The notes under the pieces are model-generated. The model was not told where the DNA came from, ran no database searches, and saw only the letters and a list, made by a program, of their open reading frames with translations. A stretch of DNA of 64,000 nt from Candidatus Nanosynbacter sp. TM7-074 (GTDB lineage Bacteria > Patescibacteriota > Saccharimonadia > Saccharimonadales > Saccharimonadaceae). Below, one piece after another: positions 42,790-50,807 of the stretch (the first letter of the stretch is position 1; every line of letters starts with the position of its first letter). The stretch spans positions 310,001-374,000 of the forward strand of contig NZ_CP158487.1 of NCBI RefSeq assembly GCF_041006295.1. Reading direction: 5' to 3'. The position numbers and the translations under genes are program-made.

Positions 42790-43329
42790 TTACACGGTGG
42801 GTAGATTATTTATTTGGCTTTGTATAGCGGCCTGCAACTCTGCGCTTTCGCTTGCCCATGGAATGTGTCGTGTGAGTTCATCAACTGTTACAAATTTAGC
42901 ATACCGTATCTGCTCTTCCTGTATTTGCTCTTTGTCCTCGTTCTGTTGATGTAAGATATACTCATCGGCATTCTTATCAAGGTTCAAGCTAACCCGAAGT
43001 TGTAAGTACTCGTTATCATTTTTTAAGCTATCTGTTTCCAAGATATCGTAATAACCAAAGAACTTATACTGACTAGATACGCTGTCTGTATTAATTCCCG
43101 TCTCTTCTTCTACTTCACGTACAATAGTTTGCAAGCAGGTCTCGTGCTTATTTGGTTTTCCACCGGGCAGCTGCCACTTTCGACCATCCTTAGAGACGAT
43201 GGCTATTTTATTATCGTGAGTAAAAAGCCAAGCATATACCTGATTTACTGGAAGAGCCTGATCTTCCAGGCGAATTTCTTTACCATCTTTCCAAGAGCGT
43301 GCTTTAATAGTTTTTCTTATGGTGTTCAT
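42790..43329 (-). CDS. NUDIX hydrolase
   Basis: 179 residues from the ATG at 43329; a TTG-started extension is less likely. The NUDIX box is exact: G-x5-E-x7-REVEEETGI within GGKPNKHETCLQTIVREVEE. Such enzymes cleave nucleoside diphosphates linked to another group; the substrate is unknown. TATAAT lies at 43372-43377, leaving a leader of ~35 bases without clear Shine-Dalgarno. It lies between rpsH and the shortened rpsH copy, as an inserted cassette. Confidence 0.88.
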   Translation of the reverse strand: MNTIRKTIKARSWKDGKEIRLEDQALPVNQVYAWLFTHDNKIAIVSKDGRKWQLPGGKPNKHETCLQTIVREVEEETGINTDSVSSQYKFFGYYDILETDSLKNDNEYLQLRVSLNLDKNADEYILHQQNEDKEQIQEEQIRYAKFVTVDELTRHIPWASESAELQAAIQSQINNLPTV

Positions 43330-43457
43330 AATATCTACTAAATTTATTGCCTGGGCTAGCCAGCCTAGTCTATTATACTTTATATCCCCGGGTGTCAGAA
43401 AGTGTCCTACGTTTTCTTTTATAGCACAGAGCGACAATTATCGCTAAACTCCAATTA

Positions 43458-43490
43458 TTAAAAGCACCCCCCGTTTGAGGAGCGCTCTTA
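43458..43490 (-). terminator. Terminator after rpsH
   Basis: AGCGCTCCTC and GGGGGGTGCT form an imperfect stem on the minus strand followed by TTTAATAAT. Confidence 0.6.
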
Positions 43491-43520
43491 TGTTTCTGGC
43501 GTGATTGTGATGTCGGGAAA

Positions 43521-43922
43521 CTAGTACACTTTCAGCAACAACTCACCGCCAAGCTTCGCCTTGGCTGCCTCAGCGCCAGTCATGACACCTTTTGAGGTTG
43601 AGATGAGTACCAAACCGCGGCCGCTTTTCACCTTTGGAATCTCGCTAGCGCCGACGTAGACACGACGACCTGGCTTTGAGACACGAGTGATCTCGTTGAT
43701 GGTGCTGTTGGTACCTTCTTCGTTGATGGTCACGACCAGCACGCCACGAGGCTTAGCGTCCTCTAGTTTAACATCTGCGAGGTAGCCGTTTTTGACTAAT
43801 TGCTCAGCGATGACTTTTTTCATCTTGCTGGACGGAACACGAACTTCCGTCTTGCCAACCAGTTTCGCATTGCGAATGCGCGTCAGAAGGTCGGCGATTG
43901 GGTCTGTAGTTTGCATAGACAT
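43521..43922 (-). CDS. rpsH: 30S ribosomal protein S8 (uS8)
   Basis: 133 residues from the ATG at 43922 with AAAGGAG upstream. TDPIADLLTRIRNAKLVGKT and GRGLVLISTSKGVMTGAEA are typical; S8 binds the central domain of 16S rRNA and often represses the spc operon. Followed by a terminator, and by a shortened copy of itself 0.8 kb downstream. Confidence 0.97.
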   Translation of the reverse strand: MSMQTTDPIADLLTRIRNAKLVGKTEVRVPSSKMKKVIAEQLVKNGYLADVKLEDAKPRGVLVVTINEEGTNSTINEITRVSKPGRRVYVGASEIPKVKSGRGLVLISTSKGVMTGAEAAKAKLGGELLLKVY

Positions 43923-43942
43923 TGTCGAATCTCCTTTCCTTC

Positions 43943-44212
43943 TTACCAACTACTCTTTGTTATGCCTGGGATTTCACCCTTGGCTGCTTTTTCGCGGAAA
44001 TTGATGCGGCTCAGACCAAACTGGCGCATGTAACCACGTGGACGGCCGGAAATGCTGTCGCGGTTCTTGTGCCGGGTTGGGCTCGAGTTGCGAGGCAGTT
44101 TCTGCAAACCGTCGAGGTCGCCAAGTTCTTTGAGCTCAGCGCGCTTCGCAGCATATTTTGCAATCATCTTCAGACGCTTTTTGTCGCGAGCGACCATTGA
44201 TTTCTTAGCCAT
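43943..44212 (-). CDS. rpsN: 30S ribosomal protein S14 (uS14), long zinc-free form
   Basis: 89 residues. [20 protein letters not shown] and [40 protein letters not shown]. There is no CxxC pair, so it is the C- type. It overlaps the rplE stop by one base. Confidence 0.97.
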   Translation of the reverse strand: MAKKSMVARDKKRLKMIAKYAAKRAELKELGDLDGLQKLPRNSSPTRHKNRDSISGRPRGYMRQFGLSRINFREKAAKGEIPGITKSSW

Positions 44213-44796
44213 TACCTGACGCCTCCTTTCTTCTCAAACGGCATGCCAAACTTCTCGAGCAAGGCTTTTGAAGCTTCTTTGTTACCGTTCTTGATGACAA
44301 ATGTTACCTGTAACCCGTGCAAAATCTGCGTCTCCTCGAACGTCAGTTCTGGGAAAATTGATTGCTCGATGATGCCCAGGTTGTAGTTGCCGCCTTTGTC
44401 GAACTTCAGACCAACACCGTGGAAGTCGCGTACGCGTGGTAATGCCACGTTGATCAAGCGATCAATGAACTCGTACATCCGAGCACCACGCAGCGTAACG
44501 CTCACACCAATTGGCGCACCCATGCCTTTACGGATGCTAAAGCCGGCGATTGATTTCTTTGCCTGGCGGGCAACTGGCGCCTGACCGGTGATTTTCTCAA
44601 CAGTGTTTTTGACAATTTCAAAGTGACGCTTGTCATCTTTCTTTTTGCCGGTGCCAACGCTCACGATGATCTTTTCCAAAGCTGGCACTTGGTGCACGTT
44701 CTTTAGATCTAGTTCGGCTTGCAGTTCCTTCAGGTATTTCTCCTGGTACAAGGCTTTCAAGCGAGGAGCTGGCACGACGGTTTTCTTCTCTGCCAT
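44212..44796 (-). CDS. rplE: 50S ribosomal protein L5 (uL5)
   Basis: 194 residues. [40 protein letters not shown] and [19 protein letters not shown] match L5, which links 5S rRNA to the 50S subunit. One-base overlaps on both sides show tight coupling. Confidence 0.97.
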   Translation of the reverse strand: MAEKKTVVPAPRLKALYQEKYLKELQAELDLKNVHQVPALEKIIVSVGTGKKKDDKRHFEIVKNTVEKITGQAPVARQAKKSIAGFSIRKGMGAPIGVSVTLRGARMYEFIDRLINVALPRVRDFHGVGLKFDKGGNYNLGIIEQSIFPELTFEETQILHGLQVTFVIKNGNKEASKALLEKFGMPFEKKGGVR

Positions 44797-45116
44797 TATT
44801 TAATCTCCTTATTTTTTGCTTGGCGAGCGACGCGAGTCTTGCCGCCGTCAGCGTTCTTTACTAAACCAACCCGGCTGGTTTTGCCTGACTTTTCGTCGAT
44901 AACCAGCGCGACTTTGCTGATGTCCATCGGTACGTGGATATCTTTCTTGCCGCCTTTTGGATTGTACTGGCTTGGCTTGACGTGGCGGTGTCCGACGCCA
45001 ACACCTTCAACCAAAATAGTCTGGTCTTTGGTGTTAACTTTCAGGACTTTACCAGTCGTACCTTTATTCTTGCCAGCAATGATTTTTACGGTGTCATCTT
45101 TGTGAATACGAGCCAT
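44796..45116 (-). CDS. rplX: 50S ribosomal protein L24 (uL24)
   Basis: 106 residues. KOW-type start (KDDTVKIIAGKNKGTTGKVL) and GVGVGHRHVKPSQYNPKGGK. An assembly initiator of the 50S subunit. Overlaps rplN and rplE by one base each. Confidence 0.97.
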   Translation of the reverse strand: MARIHKDDTVKIIAGKNKGTTGKVLKVNTKDQTILVEGVGVGHRHVKPSQYNPKGGKKDIHVPMDISKVALVIDEKSGKTSRVGLVKNADGGKTRVARQAKNKEIK

Positions 45117-45484
45117 TAGAGTACCTCCGGAGCTAGGCTTACGATCTTCATGTAGCCCATGTCGCGTAGTTCGCGTGGTACTGGGCCGAAGACACGGGTA
45201 GCCTTTGGCTGCTTGTCATCGTTGATAATCACCACGGCGTTGTCATCAAAGCAAATGGTCGAGCCGTCCTTGCGGTGGATTTGATCGCGGGTGCGAACCA
45301 CCACAGCCTTGACAACAGATTTCTTTTTGACGTTGCCGGTTGGGCTGGCGTCTTTGACTGAACAGACGATCACGTCGCCAACGCGAGCGTAGCGGCGGCG
45401 GGTACCGCCAAGAACGCGGATACACAATACTTCTTTGGCACCCGAGTTGTCAGCTACCTTGAGGCGAGATTCTTGTTGGATCAT
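45116..45484 (-). CDS. rplN: 50S ribosomal protein L14 (uL14)
   Basis: 122 residues. [20 protein letters not shown] and [20 protein letters not shown] are hallmark segments. Its ATG overlaps the rpsQ stop by four bases (ATGA). Confidence 0.98.
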   Translation of the reverse strand: MIQQESRLKVADNSGAKEVLCIRVLGGTRRRYARVGDVIVCSVKDASPTGNVKKKSVVKAVVVRTRDQIHRKDGSTICFDDNAVVIINDDKQPKATRVFGPVPRELRDMGYMKIVSLAPEVL

Positions 45485-45792
45485 TTGTCGTCCTCCTTAG
45501 CCTCTTCCTCAGCTTCGCCAGAAACTTCAGCCTTTAATTTGATAGAACCGCGAGACTTTTCAATCACCTTGACCAGCGTAAAGCTCTTGGTCTTGGAAAT
45601 TGGGCGAGTCTCTTCGATTTGCACCTTGTCGCCTTCGCCTGCTTGATTGGTCTCATCATGAGCAGTGTACTTGCGAGTCACGGTGTACTGTTTGCCGTAG
45701 AGCGGATGCGTTTCGCGGCTGGTGACCGTCACGGTGATGGTCTTGTCGCGCTTGGCACTCGTTACGACGCCAATCAGTGTTCGTCGGGCCAT
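45481..45792 (-). CDS. rpsQ: 30S ribosomal protein S17 (uS17)
   Basis: 103 residues; the S17 core ([39 protein letters not shown]) is followed by an acidic Glu/Lys tail of ~20 residues not seen in short S17 proteins. Confidence 0.97.
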   Translation of the reverse strand: MARRTLIGVVTSAKRDKTITVTVTSRETHPLYGKQYTVTRKYTAHDETNQAGEGDKVQIEETRPISKTKSFTLVKVIEKSRGSIKLKAEVSGEAEEEAKEDDK

Positions 45793-45998
45793 TACTTGCT
45801 CTCCTTTTCGTTAATTTGTGTCAGCAGGCGTGCGATGTCCTTGCGGAGTGAACGCAGCGCTTTTGGATTAACTAATTCGCCAGCAGCGTGAGAACGTTTT
45901 GCTTGAAGTAGATCATTTCGCTTTTCGGCGAGCTCCTTCTTCAAATCCTCAACCGTCTTTACAACTGCTGCTTTTGCGTTTTTCTTTGCTTCAGCCAT
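45792..45998 (-). CDS. rpmC: 50S ribosomal protein L29 (uL29)
   Basis: 68 residues, two-helix protein near the exit tunnel: VEDLKKELAEKRNDLLQAKR and NPKALRSLRKDIARLLTQIN. Single-base overlaps with rplP and rpsQ. Confidence 0.95.
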   Translation of the reverse strand: MAEAKKNAKAAVVKTVEDLKKELAEKRNDLLQAKRSHAAGELVNPKALRSLRKDIARLLTQINEKESK

Positions 45999-46411
45999 TA
46001 TGCGTCCTCCCGCTTGATGAACTTACATTTGACTGGTAGCTTGTGACTAGCCAGACGCATTGCCTCACGGGCTACTTCCTCGGAAACGCCCTGCATTTCA
46101 AATAGCACCGTACCAGCCTTCACCTTGGCGACAAAGAACTCTGGATTACCCTTACCACCACCCATCTTCAAACCAAGTGGTTTGCGAGTAACTGGGGTGT
46201 GTGGGAAAATCCGGATCCAAATCTTACCACCACGCTTGATGTAGCGGGTCATTGCCTGACGAGCAGACTCGATTTGGCGGGAGTTGATGCGCTCGTTTGA
46301 TTGTGATTGCAGTGCAAAGTCGCCGAACGCGATGTAATTACCACGGGTTGCTTGACCACGGTTTTTACCGATACGCACTTTGCGGTGCTTGGTTTTCTTT
46401 GGTAACAGCAT
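45998..46411 (-). CDS. rplP: 50S ribosomal protein L16 (uL16)
   Basis: 137 residues. [40 protein letters not shown] and [20 protein letters not shown] are typical; L16 shapes the A-site region of the 50S subunit. Confidence 0.98.
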   Translation of the reverse strand: MLLPKKTKHRKVRIGKNRGQATRGNYIAFGDFALQSQSNERINSRQIESARQAMTRYIKRGGKIWIRIFPHTPVTRKPLGLKMGGGKGNPEFFVAKVKAGTVLFEMQGVSEEVAREAMRLASHKLPVKCKFIKREDA

Positions 46412-47047
46412 TTAGCGACTCCTTTCTCCCTTATAAATCCACACTTTCACGCCGATGATACCAGCCGGTGTCTGGGCGCGAGCACAGTGGAAGTCAATAT
46501 CAGCGCGAAGAGTGTGTAGTGGCACAGAGCCTTCAATCACCTTTTCGCGGCGTGCCATTTCAGCACCGTTCAAACGACCAGCCACCTCGATGCGGATACC
46601 TTTGGCACCAGCACTCATGGTGTTTTGCGCGGTCATTTTGGTTGCGCGGCGGAAGTTGATGCGGCGTTCCAACTGGCGGGCGATGTTCTCTGCCACCAAT
46701 TTGGCTGCTAGTTCCGGTCGGCGTACTTCTTCGATGTTGATGCGAACTGCCTGACCGACAATTTTCTCAACTTGCTTTTTCAATTCATTCACACCAGCAC
46801 CACCACGGCCGATCACCACACCAGCTTTCGCCGTGTGAATGGTTACCGTGATCAAGTTGGCACTCCGCTCAATCTCAATGCGATTGATGGTTGGGCGTGA
46901 GGCAAATTTCTTCTCAATCAATTCGCGGATTTCGTGATCCTGGCGAATTGCCTCCGCAAACTCTTTCTTATTGGCCGTAAACCAACGAGAGCTCCAGTTC
47001 TTGTGAACTTGTAGGCGGAAGTTGATTGGATTCACTTTTTGACCCAT
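46412..47047 (-). CDS. rpsC: 30S ribosomal protein S3 (uS3)
   Basis: 211 residues. MGQKVNPINFRLQVHKNWSS, the KH domain with VVIGRGGAGVNELKKQVEKI and a C-terminal GIIGVKVWIYKGE. It lies at the mRNA entry channel. Starts next to the rplV stop. Confidence 0.98.
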   Translation of the reverse strand: MGQKVNPINFRLQVHKNWSSRWFTANKKEFAEAIRQDHEIRELIEKKFASRPTINRIEIERSANLITVTIHTAKAGVVIGRGGAGVNELKKQVEKIVGQAVRINIEEVRRPELAAKLVAENIARQLERRINFRRATKMTAQNTMSAGAKGIRIEVAGRLNGAEMARREKVIEGSVPLHTLRADIDFHCARAQTPAGIIGVKVWIYKGERSR

Positions 47048-47506
47048 TTACTTCTCCTCCTTTTTTGCCGTGGTTTCGGCGGCTTTTTTCGCTGCAGGCT
47101 TGGCAGGTTTGGTCTCTGCCTTTGCCTCTGGTTTCTTTGCAGGTGCTTTCTTTGGCTTCTCGGTACCAGTTACTTCAACCAAAATGTTTGAGGTCTTTTT
47201 CTGGAATGGCAACGCACGGCCGCGTGACGCTGGTTTAAAGCGGCGCAGACGCGTACCAGTGGTAACGCTCAACGTGGTAATCACCAAGCTTTTAGCGTCC
47301 AAACCGTGGTTGTTGATGGCATTTGCCTTGGCACTGTCGATTGTCTTTTTCACTGGCAAGGCAGCGCGTTTTGGCACGTGCTCCAAAATAACCAATGCAT
47401 CAGCAACGGTGCGGCCACGTACCAGCGCAGCCACCAGGCTAACCTTGCGTGGTGTTTGGTCAACACCTTTGGCGTAAGCGCGAACAGTATAAGTTGTATC
47501 AGCCAT
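47048..47506 (-). CDS. rplV: 50S ribosomal protein L22 (uL22) with basic C-terminal tail
   Basis: 152 residues. The L22 core (YAKGVDQTPRKVSLVAALVR, LRRFKPASRGRALPFQKKTS) ends near residue 112; the remaining ~40 are Ala/Lys/Pro/Glu repeats (KPKKAPAKKPEAKAETKPAK), likely disordered and on the ribosome surface. Confidence 0.97.
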   Translation of the reverse strand: MADTTYTVRAYAKGVDQTPRKVSLVAALVRGRTVADALVILEHVPKRAALPVKKTIDSAKANAINNHGLDAKSLVITTLSVTTGTRLRRFKPASRGRALPFQKKTSNILVEVTGTEKPKKAPAKKPEAKAETKPAKPAAKKAAETTAKKEEK

Positions 47507-47508
47507 GA

Positions 47509-47775
47509 TTACTTCTTATCCTTTCCGCCGTGCTTACGGAACTTACGGGTTGGACTAAACTCACCAAGCTTGTGGCCAACCATGTTTTCGGTAATCAGCA
47601 CAGGCACGTGCATCTTACCGTTGTAGACAGCAATCGTTCGACCGACCATTTCTGGTGTAATAGTCGAAGCGCGCGCCCACGTTTTGATAACGGTTCGATC
47701 GTCAAGGCTGAGAGCAGCGACTTTTTTCGCAAGCTTCACATCGACGAATGGACCTTTCTTTAATGAACGACTCAT
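47509..47775 (-). CDS. rpsS: 30S ribosomal protein S19 (uS19)
   Basis: 88 residues. [20 protein letters not shown] and [20 protein letters not shown] match S19 in the 30S head. Between rplB and rplV in standard S10-operon order. Confidence 0.98.
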   Translation of the reverse strand: MSRSLKKGPFVDVKLAKKVAALSLDDRTVIKTWARASTITPEMVGRTIAVYNGKMHVPVLITENMVGHKLGEFSPTRKFRKHGGKDKK

Positions 47776-47781
47776 CGTGAT

Positions 47782-48621
47782 TTACCTCTTCCTCTTCGCG
47801 TCGTGACGCGTGCGTACGATTAATTTATTTGAGCCTTTGCGGCGGCGAGTTCGATAACCCAGCGTCAATTGGCCCCATGGCGTACGTGGTGCTTTACCAG
47901 TACCGTGGCGACCACCGTCACCACCACCATGTGGGTGATCTGCGGCGTTCATGACGACACCGCGAACCGTTGGGCGAATACCCTTGCGGCGGCGGCGGCC
48001 AGCTGAACCGATCTTCACGTTCTGGTGCTGGACGTTACCGACTGTACCGATGGCAGCGGTAGCTTCCAGGCGAACTTTGCGAACTTCGCCAGATGGCAAT
48101 TTGATAGTTGCGTAATTGCCTTCTTTGGCCATCAACTGAGCTTTGGCGCCAGCGGCGCGAACCATTTGCGCGCCTTTGCCGGCAGTCAGTTCAATAGCAT
48201 AAATCATCGTACCAACAGGGATAGCAGACAGCGGCAGGCGGTTTGAGGCCTCGATTGGCGCTTCCTCGCCAGTCTGAATCGTCTTGCCCTTAACCATCGA
48301 GGTGTCGGCCAATACGTAGTGGTACAAATTGTACTGATCTTTCACCCGAGCGATGCGTGCTGAGCGGTTTGGATCGTACTCAATTTCTTCAACCGTCAGC
48401 GTCAGACCGGCCGGCAAATTGTGGTTCACCAAACGGTAGTGACGGCGAACGCCACCGCCGCGATGACGCACGGTGATGCGGCCTTGGTTGTTGCGGCCAG
48501 CATTTTGCTTTTTGGCTTTGGTCAGACTTTTGAGCGGTTTCTTCGTCGTGATATCCGACAAGTCCTGACTCGTCATGCCGCGACGAGCAGGAGTGGTTGG
48601 ATTGTAAGCTTTCACTGGCAT
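47782..48621 (-). CDS. rplB: 50S ribosomal protein L2 (uL2)
   Basis: 279 residues. KQNAGRNNQGRITVRHRGGG, the ADHPHGGGDGGRHGTGKAPR loop near the peptidyl-transferase centre and a basic C-terminus are intact. Overlaps the rplW stop by one base. Confidence 0.98.
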   Translation of the reverse strand: MPVKAYNPTTPARRGMTSQDLSDITTKKPLKSLTKAKKQNAGRNNQGRITVRHRGGGVRRHYRLVNHNLPAGLTLTVEEIEYDPNRSARIARVKDQYNLYHYVLADTSMVKGKTIQTGEEAPIEASNRLPLSAIPVGTMIYAIELTAGKGAQMVRAAGAKAQLMAKEGNYATIKLPSGEVRKVRLEATAAIGTVGNVQHQNVKIGSAGRRRRKGIRPTVRGVVMNAADHPHGGGDGGRHGTGKAPRTPWGQLTLGYRTRRRKGSNKLIVRTRHDAKRKR

Positions 48622-48941
48622 TACTTGGTCTCCTCCATCTGCTGCTCTACTGCGTCAAACACATCGAGCTTATCGCCATCTTTCAGCGTCACGTAAGCCT
48701 TCTTCCAATCCTTGCGCGTGGTTGTGCCAGGATAGCGGTTCTTGCCTCGTGAGAAACGCACAGCCTTGCCGTCTTGTACCAAGGTTTTCACCTTCAGAAC
48801 GGTGACGTCAAATTGCGCTTCAACTGCTGCTTTGATCTCGTTTTTATTCAGGTTGAGCGGAACGCGGAACACGTACACGCCGTTGGCGCTCTGTGCGTAT
48901 GCTTTCTCGCTAATGCGTGGGATAATTGTCATCTGTTTCAT
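48621..48941 (-). CDS. rplW: 50S ribosomal protein L23 (uL23)
   Basis: 106 residues from the ATG at 48941, which follows AGGAGG; a frame to 49004 overlaps rplD and is rejected. IIPRISEKAYAQSANGVYVF and FDVTVLKVKTLVQDGK match L23, docking site for trigger factor and SRP. Confidence 0.95.
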   Translation of the reverse strand: MKQMTIIPRISEKAYAQSANGVYVFRVPLNLNKNEIKAAVEAQFDVTVLKVKTLVQDGKAVRFSRGKNRYPGTTTRKDWKKAYVTLKDGDKLDVFDAVEQQMEETK

Positions 48942-48942
48942 A

Positions 48943-49548
48943 TTACGCTTCCTCCTTACCCAGCCATGCGGTGATGATGTCGAGGGCTTGTGGTGAGATA
49001 ACAATATGATCAGAGTTCAGGATATGATACACGCTAAGGTAATTGGCACGGATCACCAATACCTCTTGCAAGTTGTTAGTTGCGCGCATCAACTCTGGCG
49101 TCTTTTCACTCGTGACAAGCAGTACTTTTCTATCAAGCTTGAACTGCTTCAAAAAGGCGACAGCATCGCGAGTCTTGCCAGTAACCTTTTCTTCATACGG
49201 CAATACGCTAATCTTCTTCGCGTCATGAGCTACCGTCAAGGCTTGGCGAATTGCCACTTTCTTGGCGGTTTTAGACAATTTTTTGGTGTAGTTTTCGTTG
49301 CCGCGTGGGCCAAAGACCACGCCACCACCGCGCCAGATTGGGTTACGGGTTGAACCGAAACGTGCTCGACCAGTTCCCTTTTGCTTCCATGGTTTTTTAC
49401 CACCACCGGAAACTTCACCACGCTGCTTGGTGGTTGCACTTGCCAAACGAGCGTTGGCGAGGTAGCTGTCGTATGCCAATTTCAACAGTTCGTGGTTTGG
49501 CACTTCAACAGCAAAAATATCTTTAGGAAGTTTGGTTGATTCAGCCAT
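48943..49548 (-). CDS. rplD: 50S ribosomal protein L4 (uL4)
   Basis: 201 residues. QRGEVSGGGKKPWKQKGTGR, ARFGSTRNPIWRGGGVVFGP form the tunnel loop. In many bacteria L4 represses the S10 operon; a leader that could serve this lies upstream of rplC. Confidence 0.97.
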   Translation of the reverse strand: MAESTKLPKDIFAVEVPNHELLKLAYDSYLANARLASATTKQRGEVSGGGKKPWKQKGTGRARFGSTRNPIWRGGGVVFGPRGNENYTKKLSKTAKKVAIRQALTVAHDAKKISVLPYEEKVTGKTRDAVAFLKQFKLDRKVLLVTSEKTPELMRATNNLQEVLVIRANYLSVYHILNSDHIVISPQALDIITAWLGKEEA

Positions 49549-50162
49549 TACTTGTTACCTCCTAAAATAATCAGCCCTTTTCGTGGCCCAGGGACAGCGC
49601 CCTTCACCCCGATCAGATTGGTCTCTGGATCAACATATGCCACTTCCAGGTTCTTGACGGTAACACGCTCGTGACCCATGTGGCCAGCCATCGTCTTACC
49701 CTTGAACACTTTTTGTGGATACATCGAGCCAATTGAACCTGGCTTACGAGTATTACCTTTACCACCGTGCGTCTTGCGGTGACGCTTAAAGTTGTGGCGT
49801 TTAATGGTTCCAGCGAAACCTTTACCTTTGCTGGTTCCGGTCGCATCGACAGAATCGCCGACTTCGAACGCGGAAACGTTGATTTCGTCGCCAACTTTGA
49901 GTCCCTCAGGGATCTCGTCGACGCGGAATTCCCGAATATGCTTCGGGGTCACTTGGGCTAGCTTGACGTGTCCAGCCACGGCCTTGCTCAGGTTCTTACC
50001 CTCTCCATAAGCGACCTGTACCGCATTGTAACCGTCGGTTTCGACAGTCTTCACCTGAGTCACGGTGACAGGGCCGGCTTGGATCAGCGTCACCGGAATG
50101 GCTTTGCCGTCTTCAGCCAAGAGCTGGGTCATACCAAGTTTGGTACCGAGAAGTGTTTTCAC
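49548..50162 (-). CDS. rplC: 50S ribosomal protein L3 (uL3)
   Basis: 204 residues, GTG start at 50162 with GGAGTGAGG upstream. KTLLGTKLGMTQLLAEDGKA, GTSKGKGFAGTIKRHNFKRH and KTMAGHMGHERVTVKNLEV are typical. It is first in this cluster because rpsJ has moved 5.5 kb upstream. Confidence 0.97.
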   Translation of the reverse strand: MKTLLGTKLGMTQLLAEDGKAIPVTLIQAGPVTVTQVKTVETDGYNAVQVAYGEGKNLSKAVAGHVKLAQVTPKHIREFRVDEIPEGLKVGDEINVSAFEVGDSVDATGTSKGKGFAGTIKRHNFKRHRKTHGGKGNTRKPGSIGSMYPQKVFKGKTMAGHMGHERVTVKNLEVAYVDPETNLIGVKGAVPGPRKGLIILGGNK

Positions 50163-50311
50163 TTTTCCTCACTCCCACTTAAATACTCCTGATGACGTGC
50201 GGTTTCTGGGTTCTGGGCGAGGCGTTCACGATAAACACTTCAACCATAGCCAGACCTGCTCATTCATCAAGGAGAACAGTTGATATTACGCGTAATAGAA
50301 ATTACTTCACC
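50163..50311 (-). promoter_or_regulatory. Leader of the rplC ribosomal operon
   Basis: About 143 bases between the predicted transcript start and the rplC GTG, long enough for a folded autoregulatory leader. It includes a perfect 14-base palindrome TATTACGCGTAATA at 50284-50297 and a CGTGAAC...GCACG pairing nearer the gene. No known leader family is recognised. Confidence 0.4.
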
Positions 50312-50341
50312 ATTCTAGCACAAAATGACAATTAAAGTCAA
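50312..50341 (-). promoter_or_regulatory. Promoter of the rplC (S10-type) operon
   Basis: TTGACT (50336-50341), 18-base spacer, TGC-extended TAGAAT (50312-50317) on the minus strand. Confidence 0.7.
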
Positions 50342-50383
50342 CTTATAGACATATCTCAGTTTTATTCACTATTCTGCGTATGC

Positions 50384-50389
50384 TATAAT
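50384..50389 (+). promoter_or_regulatory. -10 box of the 50432 gene
   Basis: TGCTATAAT (extended -10) on the plus strand, divergent from the rplC promoter. Confidence 0.5.
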
Positions 50390-50431
50390 ATGATAGATTG
50401 AAAATAAATCTTTGTTAATTAGGGGGCAATT

Positions 50432-50731
50432 ATGAACGATTCTCAAATTGAAAATACGAATGAAGAATTAAATAGATTATATTCTCTTAGGAAAGAGGCT
50501 ATCGACTCGCTAATCCCAGATATGGAAAAAATAGAGGGCGTTGATGAAGAGCGAAAAGTTGAAATATACATGACAGCCGCAAGAATAACTAATAATAGCA
50601 GCCTAATCAACCTAGCCTACGGGGCGGCTAAAAATATCTCAGATACGGTAGCGCGCGCTGAGGCGTTGATTGATATTATTCAAGAAGCCAACTACGCCAT
50701 CAATAAGCTAGAGAATAATAGGCCGCTATAG
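50432..50731 (+). CDS. Small acidic protein of unknown function
   Basis: 99 residues, entirely soluble, predicted mostly helical (NTNEELNRLYSLRKEAIDSL, VARAEALIDIIQEANYAINK). AGGGGGC before the ATG supports translation. AT-rich. No family recognised; stands alone with promoter and terminator. Confidence 0.6.
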   Translation: MNDSQIENTNEELNRLYSLRKEAIDSLIPDMEKIEGVDEERKVEIYMTAARITNNSSLINLAYGAAKNISDTVARAEALIDIIQEANYAINKLENNRPL

Positions 50732-50757
50732 GACACTTGGAATCAAATAGTATTAAA

Positions 50758-50797
50758 TAAATAATACCGCCAACTCCAAGTTGACGATATTATTTTT
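50758..50797. terminator. Bidirectional hairpin between the 50432 gene and the giant protein gene
   Basis: AATAATA-CCG-CAACT pairs with AAGTTG-CG-ATATTATT; TTTTTAAT follows on the plus strand. It serves the convergent gene pair. Confidence 0.65.
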
Positions 50798-50807
50798 AAT
50801 AAGTCTT

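Noticed and set aside
48942..49004. Longer start for L23 overlapping L4
   Set aside because: AGGAGG before the ATG at 48941 and the conserved N-terminus fix the shorter form.
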